Positions 21,602 to 32,277 of a stretch of DNA of 64,000 nucleotides are shown in pieces. Position 1 is the stretch's first letter. Each line of letters opens with the position of its first letter. The DNA comes from Leptobrachium leishanense (Eukaryota; Chordata; Amphibia; Anura; Megophryidae), in NCBI GenBank assembly GCA_009667805.1, contig CM019069.1, forward strand, positions 99,421,204-99,485,203, written 5' to 3'. A program made the position numbers and the translations under genes. The notes beneath the pieces are model-generated. The model was given only the letters and a program-made list of their open reading frames with translations. It ran no database searches and was not told where the DNA came from.

Positions 21602-21663
21602 CTAGTCGGTACTAGCTACATTTCTGTAGCTCTGATGGGTGCTTGCCAGGGTCTACAAAGTTA

Positions 21664-22530
21664 CATTTTTCTAGTAATTTTCTGGGCTACCCCCGAGCTA
21701 GTACCATATTATACCTTAATATTTTACATAAGTATACATCTGCTGGACCTTTTCTTTATACAGTGAACATTTTAAATTATGACAATATTTGACATATACA
21801 GTATTCTTTGACTTGAATGCCATATTTTGGAATACATCAATTATTTTACCCATATGAAATATTAAAATGAATATGCAAGCCTTACAAAACTGACAAATCT
21901 ACCTTTACATTTTTAATATTATGAGAAAAATATAGTTTAATTCATTTTATTTTTTTAATTCATTGATATAGATCAATATTCCTCAAAACAGATATTTATG
22001 CTAATTATTCTATTTTTGATAATGCAATTATAGAAAAATATTACATTTGACTTATAAAAATATTACTCACTGTCTAGATAACCACATACTGATAACATAA
22101 GACATTTTTCAAGTCACTTCAAACATTGAAATGTATGTCTGTTCGAAATCTTATGCTTTATAGCTGCAAAAAATATGACTCTTATAGGACTTCTGCAAAC
22201 AATTTCAAATACTTTATCCAACAATATATTAATACTTCTGCTTTTAACATTCATCATCTCTATCTAATGATGTATACATATACATTTGGTATGAGGTTTA
22301 TTTTTGTAACACTACCTTAGTGATTGAATTCATGTAATTTTACCAATTCAAATTAAACAAAATCACATTTATAGTTTAGTAGCTGGCTAGATTGAAGAGG
22401 TATATTATTTATCCTTTGTCCAGGATTCTAATTTCTTTGCATCAATGAGCAGGGCTTGAGAATATTCACATTTCTTGTTATTCAAAATTAAATTAAATTT
22501 TAAATAAACAGGGTATTGGTTTGCAGACAA
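21664..22530. other. AT-rich 5' flank of the globin gene
   Basis: No repeat or open frame of note. It is probably genuine single-copy flank of the globin gene. I found no convincing enhancer motif by eye. Confidence 0.45.
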
Positions 22531-22533
22531 AGA

Positions 22534-22622
22534 GGGCGGAGACTCAGTGTCAACTAGTAAATTTTACAGAAGCCAATAACCAAACAGAAAAGAGTGGGGA
22601 TGTCCTTGTGGTGTATATTTAA
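22534..22622 (+). promoter_or_regulatory. beta-globin promoter (GC box, CCAAT, TATA)
   Basis: GGGCGGA at 22,534-22,540, CCAAT at 22,573-22,577 and TATATTTAA at 22,614-22,622 have the spacing of a globin promoter. A start site near 22,645 would place TATA at about -30 and CCAAT at about -70, with a 5' UTR of about 50 bases, the usual globin length. An in-frame ATG at 22,626 lies between TATA and this start, so it is probably not in the mRNA. Confidence 0.75.
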
Positions 22623-22694
22623 GCCATGAAATTCAGACAGAGTGCACAGGGTTCTTTCTATTCACAGCGCTTTTTGCAACAAACAATATTCATC

Positions 22695-23794
22695 ATGGTC
22701 CACTTGTCAGATTGTGAAATTCAAGCCATCAATAAAATATGGTGCAAAGTTAATGCAAAAGAGGTGGGAGGAGAAGCCCTTTCTAGGTATGTAATAATAG
22801 TAGTAAAATATAGCTTTCATTTGTAATGCATGTGTAAGTGTCATAGATCTTGGAATAGCTATTTGTATGTTCACACATTTTTAAAGTCATTTGATTCCCT
22901 TCAGCCTTTTATAGGACTAATCACAAATGTAATAATAATTCACACGTGTATTATTTGTATTTGCCAGACTTCTGGTCGTCTATCCTTGGACCCAGAGATA
23001 TTTTGTTACATTTGGAAATTTGGGAAGTCATGATGCTATTTGCCACAATGCCAAGGTCCTTGCTCATGGTGAAAAGGTTGTACGTTCCATTGGAGAAGCA
23101 ATAAACCATTTGCATGACATAAAGGGATTCTATGCTGACCTGAGCAAGATTCATTATGAGAAACTGCATGTGGACCCAACCAACTTTGGGGTAAGAGCAT
23201 TTTCTTCTATTTTGGGCTTGATGTAAAATTTAGATATCAGATAAAAAAACAGAAATATTTATACAAAGATGCAAGTTTTGAATTAAAGATTATTGATATT
23301 CAATGTTCTCATGGCCATAAACCTTTTGGTATGACTTTATTCCACAGTATCAGCATTATACTTAATTTGTTTAGTTGACAATCAACTTGCATTGTAGGCT
23401 AAAATATTTTTTAAAACACTATACTAACTCAAATAATTATATAGAATATATTTAAAGAACTATGTTAGAAAGTTTGACTCGAAGATTTATTTGCTTTTTG
23501 CTTACATTTTTCATGATATTTGAAAAATCCATGTTTAATTTATGGCGGTAGCGGATCTATTGCAAAGATGTATAATATAATATTAATACAAATTTACTGT
23601 TGCAACTACATTATTTTTTTCCCACCTTAATCACCATTTAATACATTTTTATGTATTTTTGGCAGCGCTTTTGTTATGTCCTGATAATTGTCCTGGCACG
23701 CATCTTCAGTGAAGAATTTACTCCTGAGACACAAGCTGCTTTCACCAAGCTGTTTCATATTGTGGCTGATGCTCTGGGAAGATGTTACCACTGA
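22695..23794 (+). CDS. hbb: beta-type haemoglobin subunit, three exons
   Basis: The gene encodes a beta-globin chain, which pairs with alpha chains and binds haem in red cells. Exons are 22,695-22,786 (92 nt), 22,968-23,190 (223 nt) and 23,666-23,794 (129 nt with stop). Introns of 181 and 475 bp have GT/AG ends and split the gene at the canonical globin positions. The 147-codon product, counted without Met, has Trp15, Trp37, Phe42, distal His63, Val67, proximal His92 and the C-terminal Tyr145-His146. Exon 2 carries [13 protein letters not shown] and [14 protein letters not shown], close to frog beta chains as I recall them. Unusual residues are Cys6, Cys16, Cys107 and Cys144, and Gly-Arg-Phe-Cys at the start of exon 3. 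No lesion is visible. Whether it is larval or adult cannot be told. No second globin gene lies in the window. Confidence 0.95.
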
Positions 23795-23902
23795 ATTATC
23801 ATCGAGTACATTTTAAGGAATGCCAAATTGCAAATCTTCATCTTCCATTTCCTACAATTATAAAATGTGATGTTCAAAACATGGCCATGCAGGCCAGATC
23901 CT

Positions 23903-23908
23903 AATAAA
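23903..23908 (+). promoter_or_regulatory. globin polyadenylation signal
   Basis: AATAAA lies 108 bases after the TGA stop, which gives a 3' UTR of about 130 bases, typical for globin mRNA. Confidence 0.8.
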
Positions 23909-23929
23909 ATCAAGCTCATTCAAATCATG

Positions 23930-24639
23930 ATTTAAAGTGTTTATTTCATTTACTATATTTATTGTTACATATTATAATTTACTGGGTTTTTATAACTAGT
24001 TTTACAGTATATTTTATTGTTGCAGCAGCGACGGACGGACAAGTCACGGTAGTAGGTAGTCGCAGGCCGTAGGTGATCATAGGGCTCACTTTGTGCTTTG
24101 CCTACATTCAATCCAGACCCACTTATACATATACATCCCTGTATTACACAAGCTATTTCTTCAAACAGTTTTCAAAATAGATGTTTTAGTAAGTAAGGAA
24201 TATCCACTTAAAGTAGCTCAGCTGCACAGTTGCTGGCTATCTGTGACAGCAGTTAATTTTGGCCCCCTCTGAAATTACAGATGTCCTCCACTATACTTGG
24301 GTGGAGATCACCCACTAACTGCAACTCAGGCTGTTGAACAGAAGGTCCCACTCCCAGTGGGCACTTTCCAACTTTAATGACAGTTGCAGCTATGCTGCAG
24401 TAGCTATCATCTACTTAGCGATGCTCACGCTGCATGGAGGGGACCGCATGTACACTGGAGACCTTGTTGAGCCAATGTCAAGCAGGGCTAGCTCTAGTGT
24501 TGGCGCCATATGAAAGTTAAATGTAGAGCCACTTTAGCTTTCTTTAGTTAGAAAACATTTTAATATTAACTTCAGCAAACACACAGAAAATTAATTAGTA
24601 TTAAAGTATTGAATTCAGATGTTTCAATCAGTCCCATTT
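23930..24639. other. 3' flank of globin, nothing recognised
   Basis: Mixed-composition sequence with no open frame or repeat that I can name. Confidence 0.4.
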
Positions 24640-24790
24640 CCACATGTATATAAAATCAAGCACCTAGCAGGTTGCATTTGCAAACATTTGTGAAAAAAAT
24701 GGGATATTCTGAAGAGCTCACTGAATTCAGGCGTGGTACTATGATAGGAAGCCACCTTTGCCATAAGTCGCGATAAGAACAGCAGCATTA
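24640..24790 (+). mobile_element. Tc1 transposase start, remnant
   Basis: The stretch from ATGGGATATTCTGAAGAGCT encodes YSEELTEFRRGTMIG, like the first residues of one vertebrate Tc1 transposase subfamily, then hits stops. No helix-turn-helix, DDE region or inverted repeats follow, so it is a small remnant. The subfamily call is from memory. Confidence 0.45.
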
Positions 24791-24980
24791 AAGCTATGGA
24801 AAATAAAGGGTTAACCCCTTCACTACTGAGATCAAGATATCTCGGGCTTCAAAGACCCCATCTGGTGCCCGATAGAGATATCGTGACCTGCTGATTTGCA
24901 GCCCAGAAGCAAATTAAATTTGTTTGCTGAAAACTAATTTCATGTGCTTTTGGGCTGCAGAAGGTGCTCCCAAAGTCAGT

Positions 24981-25651
24981 GCAGGATTTGCATCTCAGGA
25001 TCCTGTAGGCACAGAAATGTAGAGCGCTCCTATTCCCACCCCCCCAAAAAAATGAAACGTGCCAAAATAACTTTTGAAATTTTCGTTTTGTGGCACATTA
25101 AAAAAAACAAAACATAAAGAAAAAAACCCTGAAACCATTTCTCTCTGCGCTCAAATCAGCAGAAGGGGTAGAATCTGTTTCCTTAGTTGAGTTCGTGCAG
25201 TGGCATTGTTTGTTTTATATGTAAAAGAATATATTGCCTCTGCTGTAGAACAGAGAAAAAGTTTTCATTTACTTTTTCAGATTTTTATTTTCACACATTA
25301 CATGGTCATGTTTGGTATCATAGGTGTGCCCACAGGATGTACCTGGTGTGCCCAGACACACCCTAATGTTAGGTGAAGGATTAATCTTTGAATCCCCTAC
25401 ATTGATATTTTGGATGTTCCTTATCTGGTTCATGATAAATAGCATGAACATTGACTGTATCACTGCTAAACATTGGTTATTCCAAACTTAAAATAACTTC
25501 TGTAAAAAATTATACATACATAGAAACATAATTAAAAGATGTTCCCATGTGCGCACACCCTAATGAAATGGGCTGTGCATGCCATTGTTTGGTATCATTG
25601 TAAAGACCAGACAATCTGGCCTTTCCAGCGATACCTTATATGTCCCTATAG
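24981..25651 (+). mobile_element. hAT-N family copy, plus orientation
   Basis: From GGATTTGCATCTCAGGA onward this matches, in order and in opposite orientation, the element at 15,795-16,335. The first bases of the terminus are lost. The element runs at least to 25,520, and its end probably abuts the CAGTGGTGTA hAT terminus at 25,652. It is non-coding. Confidence 0.65.
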
Positions 25652-27946
25652 CCAGTGGTGTATTTTGGCCTAGGCTGACAAGGCCTAGGGCGGCACTTTC
25701 CAGGGGGCGGCGGCCCGCACTGGGTGGCCCCACCCCTAAAAAAATATATATATATTTTTTTTACTTTTGAAAAGTATTTTACCAGGAAGGATACATTGAG
25801 ATTTCACTAATTTTCAAGTATGTCCTGGGTAGGCAAGGCCTAGGCTTTCACTTTACAGGGGGCAGGAAAAAATCTCACCACTAAATGGGTTACTCACAGA
25901 GCACCAAAATGACACCAACATTTTGGTGTTTTGTAGTTCCCTGCACTTCAGGGAATAAAATTTCCCCACCCTGCAGTGAATTCACCATTCACCGCAGGGT
26001 CCCCAAAGTGCATGGAGTCGGCCACTGAATGCTGCCACCGCAAACCCGTGGCCTGCTGTTTTCAAAAGAACTACTGAACGAAAATGTCTTGCATTTACAT
26101 ATAAGATCCTGTGATTGATAATAAAAAGTTCTGTTACAGGAAAAAGAAAAAACGCTATGAAAAAAAAGGGGGGAAATTTTGCCAAAAAATATCTGAAATA
26201 TTACTAAAAGGTACTAAAAGAAATCAATAAAGACTTTTTACTGCAGATTAAAATAATAAATGGTTTATTAGATATTGCATAAAAACGGGAATATTTTTAA
26301 CATTGAAACCTAAGGGGTTCGCCTGAATAAATCTGCTGATTGAAACCGCCGAACATCAGGGCATTTCACTGCCATTTCTCTGCTGTTTGGTGTTCTCTGA
26401 ATAGATTAACCATTACTTCTCTATGGGGATTTACACTGCCTTCAAACAGCACCGTACTTGCTGGCAGTTCACCAAACTTGTGTGTGAGCATATCACAGAG
26501 CAGTGGTGTACGAGGGGAGTGGCGGAAGGCCTAGGTACGCCCCAGGTACCAGTGATTATTTGAGTGTCATTAGGGGGTACTAGGAGGTGCCACTGTCACT
26601 GTGTGTCAGCTTTGAACTGAGTTCTCAAACAACGAGCAGCGGAGCAGGGCGTTTGCATACGGAATAAAATCGAATAGAATAAAAATCCCCCTCTCCTCCC
26701 TCCATAGCTCCTCCCCTGCCCCGCAGCAGCTCTAGGAGAGGGGAGGGGGATGTGATTTGTGTGCAGAGAGAGAAGATGACAGTAAATGGCAGGTAAAGGG
26801 GGGGTTATCAGCAGAATATGAAGCCCTGTCTGCTTACTGCTGTTTAAAGTGGACCTTTCCTTAACCAGCACTGCAGTGATAGAAATTTGTCATTGAGTTG
26901 CCTGGCTCCTGGTGAGGCTGCGTGCGTGCAGGTCACTCGGTCCGGCCAGTCAGGTGGTACTGAGTTTACTTATTTTTTTCTGTACCACCTGACTGGCTGA
27001 ACCATGTGACAAGCACGCAGCTGCCCGCCCTTTCATTAACACGGACTCTCACTCTATTCTGGACTGAACACCCACCGGAAGGGAATCAAAGCCACGGTGC
27101 ACACTCTGGCAGTGGCACCCCACTGCTGACAAGATGGCTCCACGCACAGACACAGCCGCGATCCTGAGTCCGTACACAGTCCCTGCTGACTCTAAACACA
27201 GCCCTACCGCAGACGGAGGCCGGTAAATATAGAACAAATAATTGCTGTGTGCTCATATTCACTCGGTTTGCTGGGAGTCTTATTGCAGTGGATTCTGATG
27301 CACTCATACACACCGCACATTGCATTGCTGGGAGTTTTATTGCTGTGGATTTTGATACGCTGACACACATACCGCACATTGCATTACTGGGAGTTTTATT
27401 GCTGTGGATTCTGTGATACACACTGCATATTACTGTAAGTTGTATTGCCCTGGAGCTCTGGGATACGCTCATACACAATGCACATTACTGTGAGTTTTAT
27501 TGCTGTGCAGTTCTGATATGCTCATACACAGTGCCCATTTCTGTGGGTTTTATTGCTGTGCAGCTTTGTGATACACTCATATGCAGTGCACGTTTCTGTG
27601 GATTTTATTGTTCAACCAATTAGAGCGGCTGTGATCCAGTATACTTGGCATGCGTGGCTGTTCTTTGTAAAAATGCTTGAATTTAAACATTTCATTATTT
27701 TATTTATCACAATAGGTTCATTTGAAATGATATACAAAATATACAAGTAGGCACTTGGTATCCACTTTTAATATAAAGCGAGGAAAAGGCGGAGCTCTAA
27801 GAGGAAAAGGTGGAGCTTAAAGAGGAAGGGTGGGGATTAACCAGGAAGAGGTGTGCCCTTGACAGGAAGGGGTGTGTCAAATTTAAATTAGGGGGTGCAC
27901 GAGTTTAGTCAGGCCTAGGGCAGCACAAAACCTAAATACACCACTG
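25652..27946 (+). mobile_element. hAT element with CAGTGGTGTA termini, rearranged
   Basis: It starts CAGTGGTGTATTTTGGCC and ends CCTAAATACACCACTG, matching inverted termini of hAT type. The right side is followed by GGTCTTGG (27,947-27,954), but the left flank (CCTATAGC) does not match it. The first 440 bp is repeated in inverted orientation at 29,098-29,549. The interior includes a GA-rich segment and a 58-60-bp array. No transposase is visible. The mismatched flanks are explained by an inversion with the copy at 29.1 kb. Confidence 0.75.
27260..27615. repeat. 58-60-bp tandem array, about six units
   Basis: Units contain CTGGGAGTTTTATTGCTGTG (later CTGTGAG or CTGTGGG forms), GATTCTG or CAGTTCTG, then GATACACTCATACACA and GCACATT. 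It lies inside the hAT element and is non-coding. Confidence 0.8.
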
Positions 27947-28630
27947 GGTCTTGGTCGGTTTTGGGGTTGATCTCTTTGTGGACCGACCTGGTGAGCGCGT
28001 TCAATAAAAGCTGTGGACGTCAGTCGTGGTCCAATTTATAAGGTGGAAAAGAGCCAAGTCTGAATAGAAACATAGAAACATAGAACAATGTCGGCAGATA
28101 AGAAACTTTCGGCCCATCTAGTCTGCCCAATTACATGGATACTTTACCTGGATTTATCTTTTGTTTAGGATAGCCTTATGCCCATCCCATGCCTGCTTAA
28201 ATTCAATTACTGTTTTGGCCTCTACCACTTCAACTGGAAGGCTGTTCCATGTATCCACCACCCTCTCAGTAAAATAATGCTTCCTGATATTACTTTTAAA
28301 CCTTTGCCCCTCTAATCTAAGACTATGTCCTCTTGTTTTGCTACTTTGTTTCCTTTTAAATATACTCCCTTCCTCTACCTTGTGGATTCCCTTTAAGTAT
28401 TTAAATGTTTCTATCATATCTCCTAGTGTCCAGAAGAAGTGACTGTGGTATCGTCTCTGTTATACCAATAAGACGGATGTTGTTGCGTCGACTGCGATTC
28501 TCCAACTCGTCAATTTTATCCATTAGTAGAGTGATCTGAGCTGTTTGGTAGGCAAGTTGACTTTGCAAGGTATGGAGAGAATCGTCCATGTCTGAGGCTT
28601 GTTGTTCCAAGGAGGTGATCCTGTCAGAGT
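27947..28630 (-). pseudogene. L1 ORF1, RRM and start of CTD, inverted half
   Basis: Read on the minus strand, 28,630-28,426 encodes the end of the coiled coil and the RRM start of L1 ORF1 (LENRSRRNNIRLIGI). After a CR1 insertion the C-terminal domain resumes at 28,055 and reaches IERAHQVGPQRDQPQNRPRP at 27,955. The next residues of that domain are found on the plus strand from 29,550 (VLFKVLNYVDKLIIM), so this half has been inverted relative to the rest of the L1. Confidence 0.82.
28056..28423 (-). mobile_element. CR1-like LINE 3' end with ATAGAAAC tail repeats
   Basis: The minus strand encodes a CR1/L2-group RT C-terminus (MIETFKYLKGI, TRGHSLRLEGQRF, YFTERVVDTWNSLPVEVV) and ends in GTTTCTAT repeats, the short tandem 3' tail typical of CR1-like elements. 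It is 5' truncated and inserted into L1 ORF1. Its reading frame is open over 88 codons. Confidence 0.85.
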
Positions 28631-28639
28631 TCGACTCGA

Positions 28640-29097
28640 TTCGCCGACTTGGATCATTTCGGTAATTTGTATCATTTCAGGTGATTCGGATCAGTTGGTT
28701 TTTCGTTTTTTTATGAGTTATTTTGTTTTTTATTGCATATTTAAGAATGGGAATTAGATTACTACTACTACTATACTGCAGTATAATTGTGGATTATTCA
28801 AGCCTTGGTGTTGGAATAATCAGAATTTTAATAACAACAGGAGGCGAATATTTTCCCCGCTCTCCCAACCCTTACATAACTTGTTGAGGGGTGGGATGAG
28901 GGCCTTAATTGATTGTTTCAAATTATTAGGTTTAAATAGTAAATAAAAATTTAAAAAAAATTATAATACAATAAATAAAAGAATAACTAGAATAAATAGA
29001 TATATAAAAATCTATATTTAATAATATATATTATATTAGAAATCGTTGTTTCGACTTTTGCTTGTGCTGCCTGTCTCAAACTGCTCGCAGCCGACAA
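28640..29097. other. non-coding AT-rich interval
   Basis: It opens with a few GATTCGGATCA/TTTCGG words and becomes very AT-rich at 28,930-29,040. No gene is seen. It may be L1 5' flank before the inversion. Confidence 0.35.
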
Positions 29098-29549
29098 ATT
29101 CAAGACATTTTCGTTCAGTAGTTCTTTTGAAAACAGCAGGCCACGGGTTTGCGGTGGCAGCATTCAGCGGCCGACTCCATGCCCTTTGGGGACCCTTTGG
29201 TGAATGGTGAATTCACTGCAGGGTGGGGAAATTTTATTCCCCGAAGTGCAGGGAACTACAGAACACCAACATGTTGGCGTCATTTTGGTGCTCTGTGAGT
29301 AACCCATTTAGTGGTGAGGTTTTTTGCTGCCCCCTGGAAAGTGAAAGCCTAGGCCTTGCCTACCCAGGACATACTTGAAAATTCGTGAAATCTCAATGTA
29401 TTTTTCCTGGCAAAATACTTTGCAAAAGTAAAAAAAATAAATAAAAAAAAAAAAAATTTAGGGGTGTGGCCACCAGTGCGGGCCGCCGCCCCCTGGAAAG
29501 TGCCGCCCTAGGCCTAGGCCTTGTTGGCCTAGTCCAAAATACCCCACTG
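29098..29549 (-). mobile_element. hAT CAGTGGGGTA arm, inverted copy
   Basis: On the minus strand this begins CAGTGGGGTATTTTGGAC and matches 25,652-26,090 over its whole length, including GGCCTAGG, the CCAGGAAAAATACATTGAGA segment and the CAAACCCGTGGCCTGCTG block. It is followed on the plus strand by CCAAGACC (29,550-29,557), the reverse complement of the duplication at 27,947. Confidence 0.85.
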
Positions 29550-29886
29550 CCAAGACCTGTTCTATTCAAAGTACTCAACTACGTGGACAAACTGATTATC
29601 ATGTCAGCCGCCCGTCATCATCAATCCCTGATGTATGACGGTAACAAGATATCATTTTTCCAGGATTTTTCCGCACAAGTTTTGGCCAAATGAAAAGCAT
29701 TCTCTCCCCTCTGCACTGATTTGGTTCGTCAAGGCAAGAGATTTGCACTACTTTACCCGGCCAGATTACAGATCGTGATTGATGCTCATATCTTTGAATC
29801 CCCAGAAGCCACTACCGCTCAACTTGCTTCTCTCTTGCAGAGATCTCCCAATTCCTCTGCTCCAACATCTCCAGCCATTCGCTGAC
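29550..29886 (+). pseudogene. L1 ORF1 C-terminal domain, sense half
   Basis: This continues L1 ORF1 from RPRP: VLFKVLNYVDKLIIMSAARH, FQDFSAQVLAK, then after a TGA at about 29,691, KRFALLYPARLQI and a Ser/Pro-rich end at 29,885. This is the L1 ORF1 C-terminal domain with one nonsense lesion. It leads in normal order into ORF2. Confidence 0.82.
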
Positions 29887-30054
29887 TTACAGCTGTCACT
29901 ATGATGGATTTCTTTTTTCTTTTTTTTTGCACCTGTTGTGCCACCGTGGTTCTATTACCTTCCCCTTTTTCCCTTCATGGAAGCCTGATTTGGACTTGTC
30001 TCTTTTTCCTCATTTTGCACCTAAACGAATCGGGCATTCTCCCCTACTGCTGGG

Positions 30055-30742
30055 ATGGGGGGTGGCCCGGACACACCGATGTTACACATGACATCTCAGT
30101 TTGTGCAACCCTCCTCTTCTCTGAATGTTCTCTCGTGGAATGTCAAAGGATTGAACACGCCTATTAAACATCGTAAAGTCCTCACTTATCTCAAGTTGCA
30201 TCATCCACATCATCTACAGGAAACACATTGGACTAATAAACCGACATGTACTCTCAAAGCCCCACGGATTTCACAATGCATCTCGGCACCCTTTAAATCC
30301 AAGGCTAGAGGGGTTGCGATTCTGTTTTGCTTGAACTTTCCTGGTCAGGTGATGGAATCCGTCACTGACCCCGATGGACGCTTTTTTATATTACTTCTGA
30401 AAGTTGGAGATTCTACCATTTGTGTTGTTAAAGTATATGCCCCAAATGTCTATTGCTCGCGTTTTTATATTACGTTATCTCAAGCTCTATTACAATACGA
30501 TGTGGACTCCTTGTTAGTGGGTGGCGACTTCAATGCAGTCTTGTCTCATATGCTGGATAGATCCTCAGCGTCGACTACAAGACCATACCCCATGGACCGC
30601 CAACTGTGTCTTTTCGTGCACACTCTTAAACTATGTGATCCATGGCGCCTTCTCCATCCACAGGAAAGGGATTATACTTTTCACTCCGTATTGCATGACA
30701 CGCATTCCCGGATAGATGGGTTTTATGTTTCTCCTACTCTTC
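30055..30742 (+). pseudogene. L1 ORF2 endonuclease domain, truncated
   Basis: This encodes the APE-type endonuclease of L1 ORF2, which nicks target DNA to prime reverse transcription. Visible motifs in order are LSWNVKGLN (catalytic Asn), LQETHW (catalytic Glu), VVKVYAPN, VGGDFNAVL and SRIDGFYVS. The reading frame is open until hAT sequence takes over at about 30,743, so the final SDH motif and the whole RT are missing. The start is unclear. An ATG at about 30,088 precedes the domain by some 15 residues. Confidence 0.88.
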
Positions 30743-30972
30743 GCCGAACTCCGAACATTTCCGCGTGTTCGCCGCATGTTCGCCCACACTGCACCACAAT
30801 GGACCACAATGCACTTTTCCACTGGCCTGAAGCTTGTAATTGGCTACAGACTTGCACCTGACCACAGGTCAGGTGCAAGACAGGTGCAAGACTATGCCAA
30901 TCACGGCTCAGAGTCCTGATTGGGCAAATTTTGCCCAATCATGGGCTCACAGAGCTAAGTCCCACAGCACAC

Positions 30973-30980
30973 TATATAAG
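30973..30980 (+). promoter_or_regulatory. TATA box of the hAT transposon
   Basis: TATATAAG lies about 40 bases ahead of the 71-bp leader array and 1.3 kb ahead of the first transposase codons. The same box is conserved at 3181-3189 (minus strand). Confidence 0.6.
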
Positions 30981-31018
30981 GCAACCCTCGCAGCCCCAGC
31001 ACGTGTTTTTTGAAAGGT

Positions 31019-31960
31019 GATTGTTCTGTTAGTGTGTGCTCTCACTGCCAGCAGCTATTGTGGGGGTCTCACTTCTACAAGATATCTGGGAATTGTTGTA
31101 ATCTGTGTGTTCTCACTGCCAGCAGCTATTGTGGGGGTCTCAATTCTACAAAATATCTGGGAATTGTTGTAATCTGTGTGTACTCACTGCCAGCAGCTAT
31201 TGTGGGGGTCTCACTTCTACAAGATATCTGGGAATTGTTGTAATCTGTGTGTTCTCAATGCCAGCAGCTATTGTGGGGGTCTCACTTCTACAAAATATCT
31301 GGGAATTGTTGTAATCTGTGTGTTCTCACTGCCAGCAGCTATTGTGGGGGTCTCACTTCTACAAGATATCTGGGAATTGTTGTAATCTGTGTGTTCTCAC
31401 TGCCAGCAGCTATTGTGGGGATCTCACTTCTACAAAATATCTGGGAATTGTTCTAATCTGTGTGTTCTCACTGCCAGCAGCTATTGGGGGGGGGGGGTCT
31501 CACGTCTACAAGATATCTGGGAATTGTTGTAATCTGTGTGTTCTCACTGCCAGCAGCTATTGTGGGGATCTCACTTCTACAAAATATCTGGGAATTGTTG
31601 TAATCCGTGTGTTCTCACTGCCAGCAGCTATTGTGGGGGTCTCACTTCTATAAGATATCTGGGAATTGTTGTAATCTGTGTGTTCTCACTGCCAGCAGCT
31701 ATTGTGGGGATCTCACTTCTACAAAATATCTGGGAATTGTTGTAATCTGTGTGTTCTCACTGCCAGCAGCTATTGTGGGGGTCTCACTTCTACAAGATAT
31801 CTGGGAATTGTTGTAATCTGTGTTCTCAGTGCCAGCAGCTATTATGGGGGTCTCACTTCTACAAGATATCTGGGAATTGTTGTAATCTGTGTGTTCTCAC
31901 TGCCAGCAGCTATTGGGGGGGTCTCACTTCTACAATATATCTGGAAATTGTAATCTGTGT
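31019..31960. repeat. 71-bp tandem array in the hAT leader (about 13 units)
   Basis: The unit is GTGTTCTCACTGCCAGCAGC, TATTGTGGGGGTCTCACTTC, TACAA(G/A)ATATCTGGGAATTG, TTGTAATCT. Two forms (AAGATATC and AAAATATC) tend to alternate, which suggests two-unit duplications. After 31,960 single diverged units (GATTTATAGGAGGATTCTGG) lead into the transposase. Because 71 is not a multiple of 3, open frames of 69 codons shift through the array and are not genes. Confidence 0.93.
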
Positions 31961-32277
31961 CTTGTCACTGCCACCCATCAGGGGGTCTCACTGATTTATA
32001 GGAGGATTCTGGGAATTGTAATCTGTGTCTTGTCACTGTCGCCAGCTATCAGGGGGTCCTATCATTGAGTCTCACAGATTTGTAGCAGATTTCTGCGAAT
32101 TTTAATCTGTGTCTTGTCACTGGCTGCCAGCTATCAGGGTGTCTCACTGAGTTATACCAGAGTTCTGGAAATCTTTAATCTAGATAACACAGTTGAATCA
32201 GAGTTCTGCATATCTCCAATTTTTATAACAGAGTTGATTCAGAGTTCTGTATATCTTTAATCTATATATCACTCACC

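Larger units (their letters stand above)
18936..21663. mobile_element. giant palindromic (foldback) element
   Basis: The left arm (GAACTTTGTAGACCCTGGCA, then AAGCACCCAGAGCTACAG, GTACCGACTAGTTGTGAGCA and ACCATCATTGTATTACTTC) is answered in reverse on the right by GAAGTAATACAATGATGGT (near 20,805), GCTCACAACTA (to 20,847) and, after a nested MITE, GTCGGTAC and GGTGCTTGCCAGGGTCTAC (to 21,663). Between the arms lies an array of hairpin units. No flanking duplication was found at the outer edges. There is no coding sequence. It could be a foldback transposon or a recombination-amplified palindrome. Confidence 0.8.

Noticed and set aside
21101..21615. Short frames inside the 754-bp MITE
   Set aside because: The element is non-coding; there is no transposase motif.
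22626..22697. Upstream in-frame ATG (22,626) as the globin start
   Set aside because: It lies only a few bases after the TATA box and would add residues foreign to globins; the ATG at 22,695 gives the canonical length and MVHL start.
30743..30960. Separate MITE inside L1 ORF2
   Set aside because: The sequence continues without a boundary into the hAT promoter and leader, so it is the start of the larger transposon.
31010..31994. Staggered 69-codon frames in the 71-bp array
   Set aside because: They repeat every 71 bp with shifting frame, a product of the unit length.
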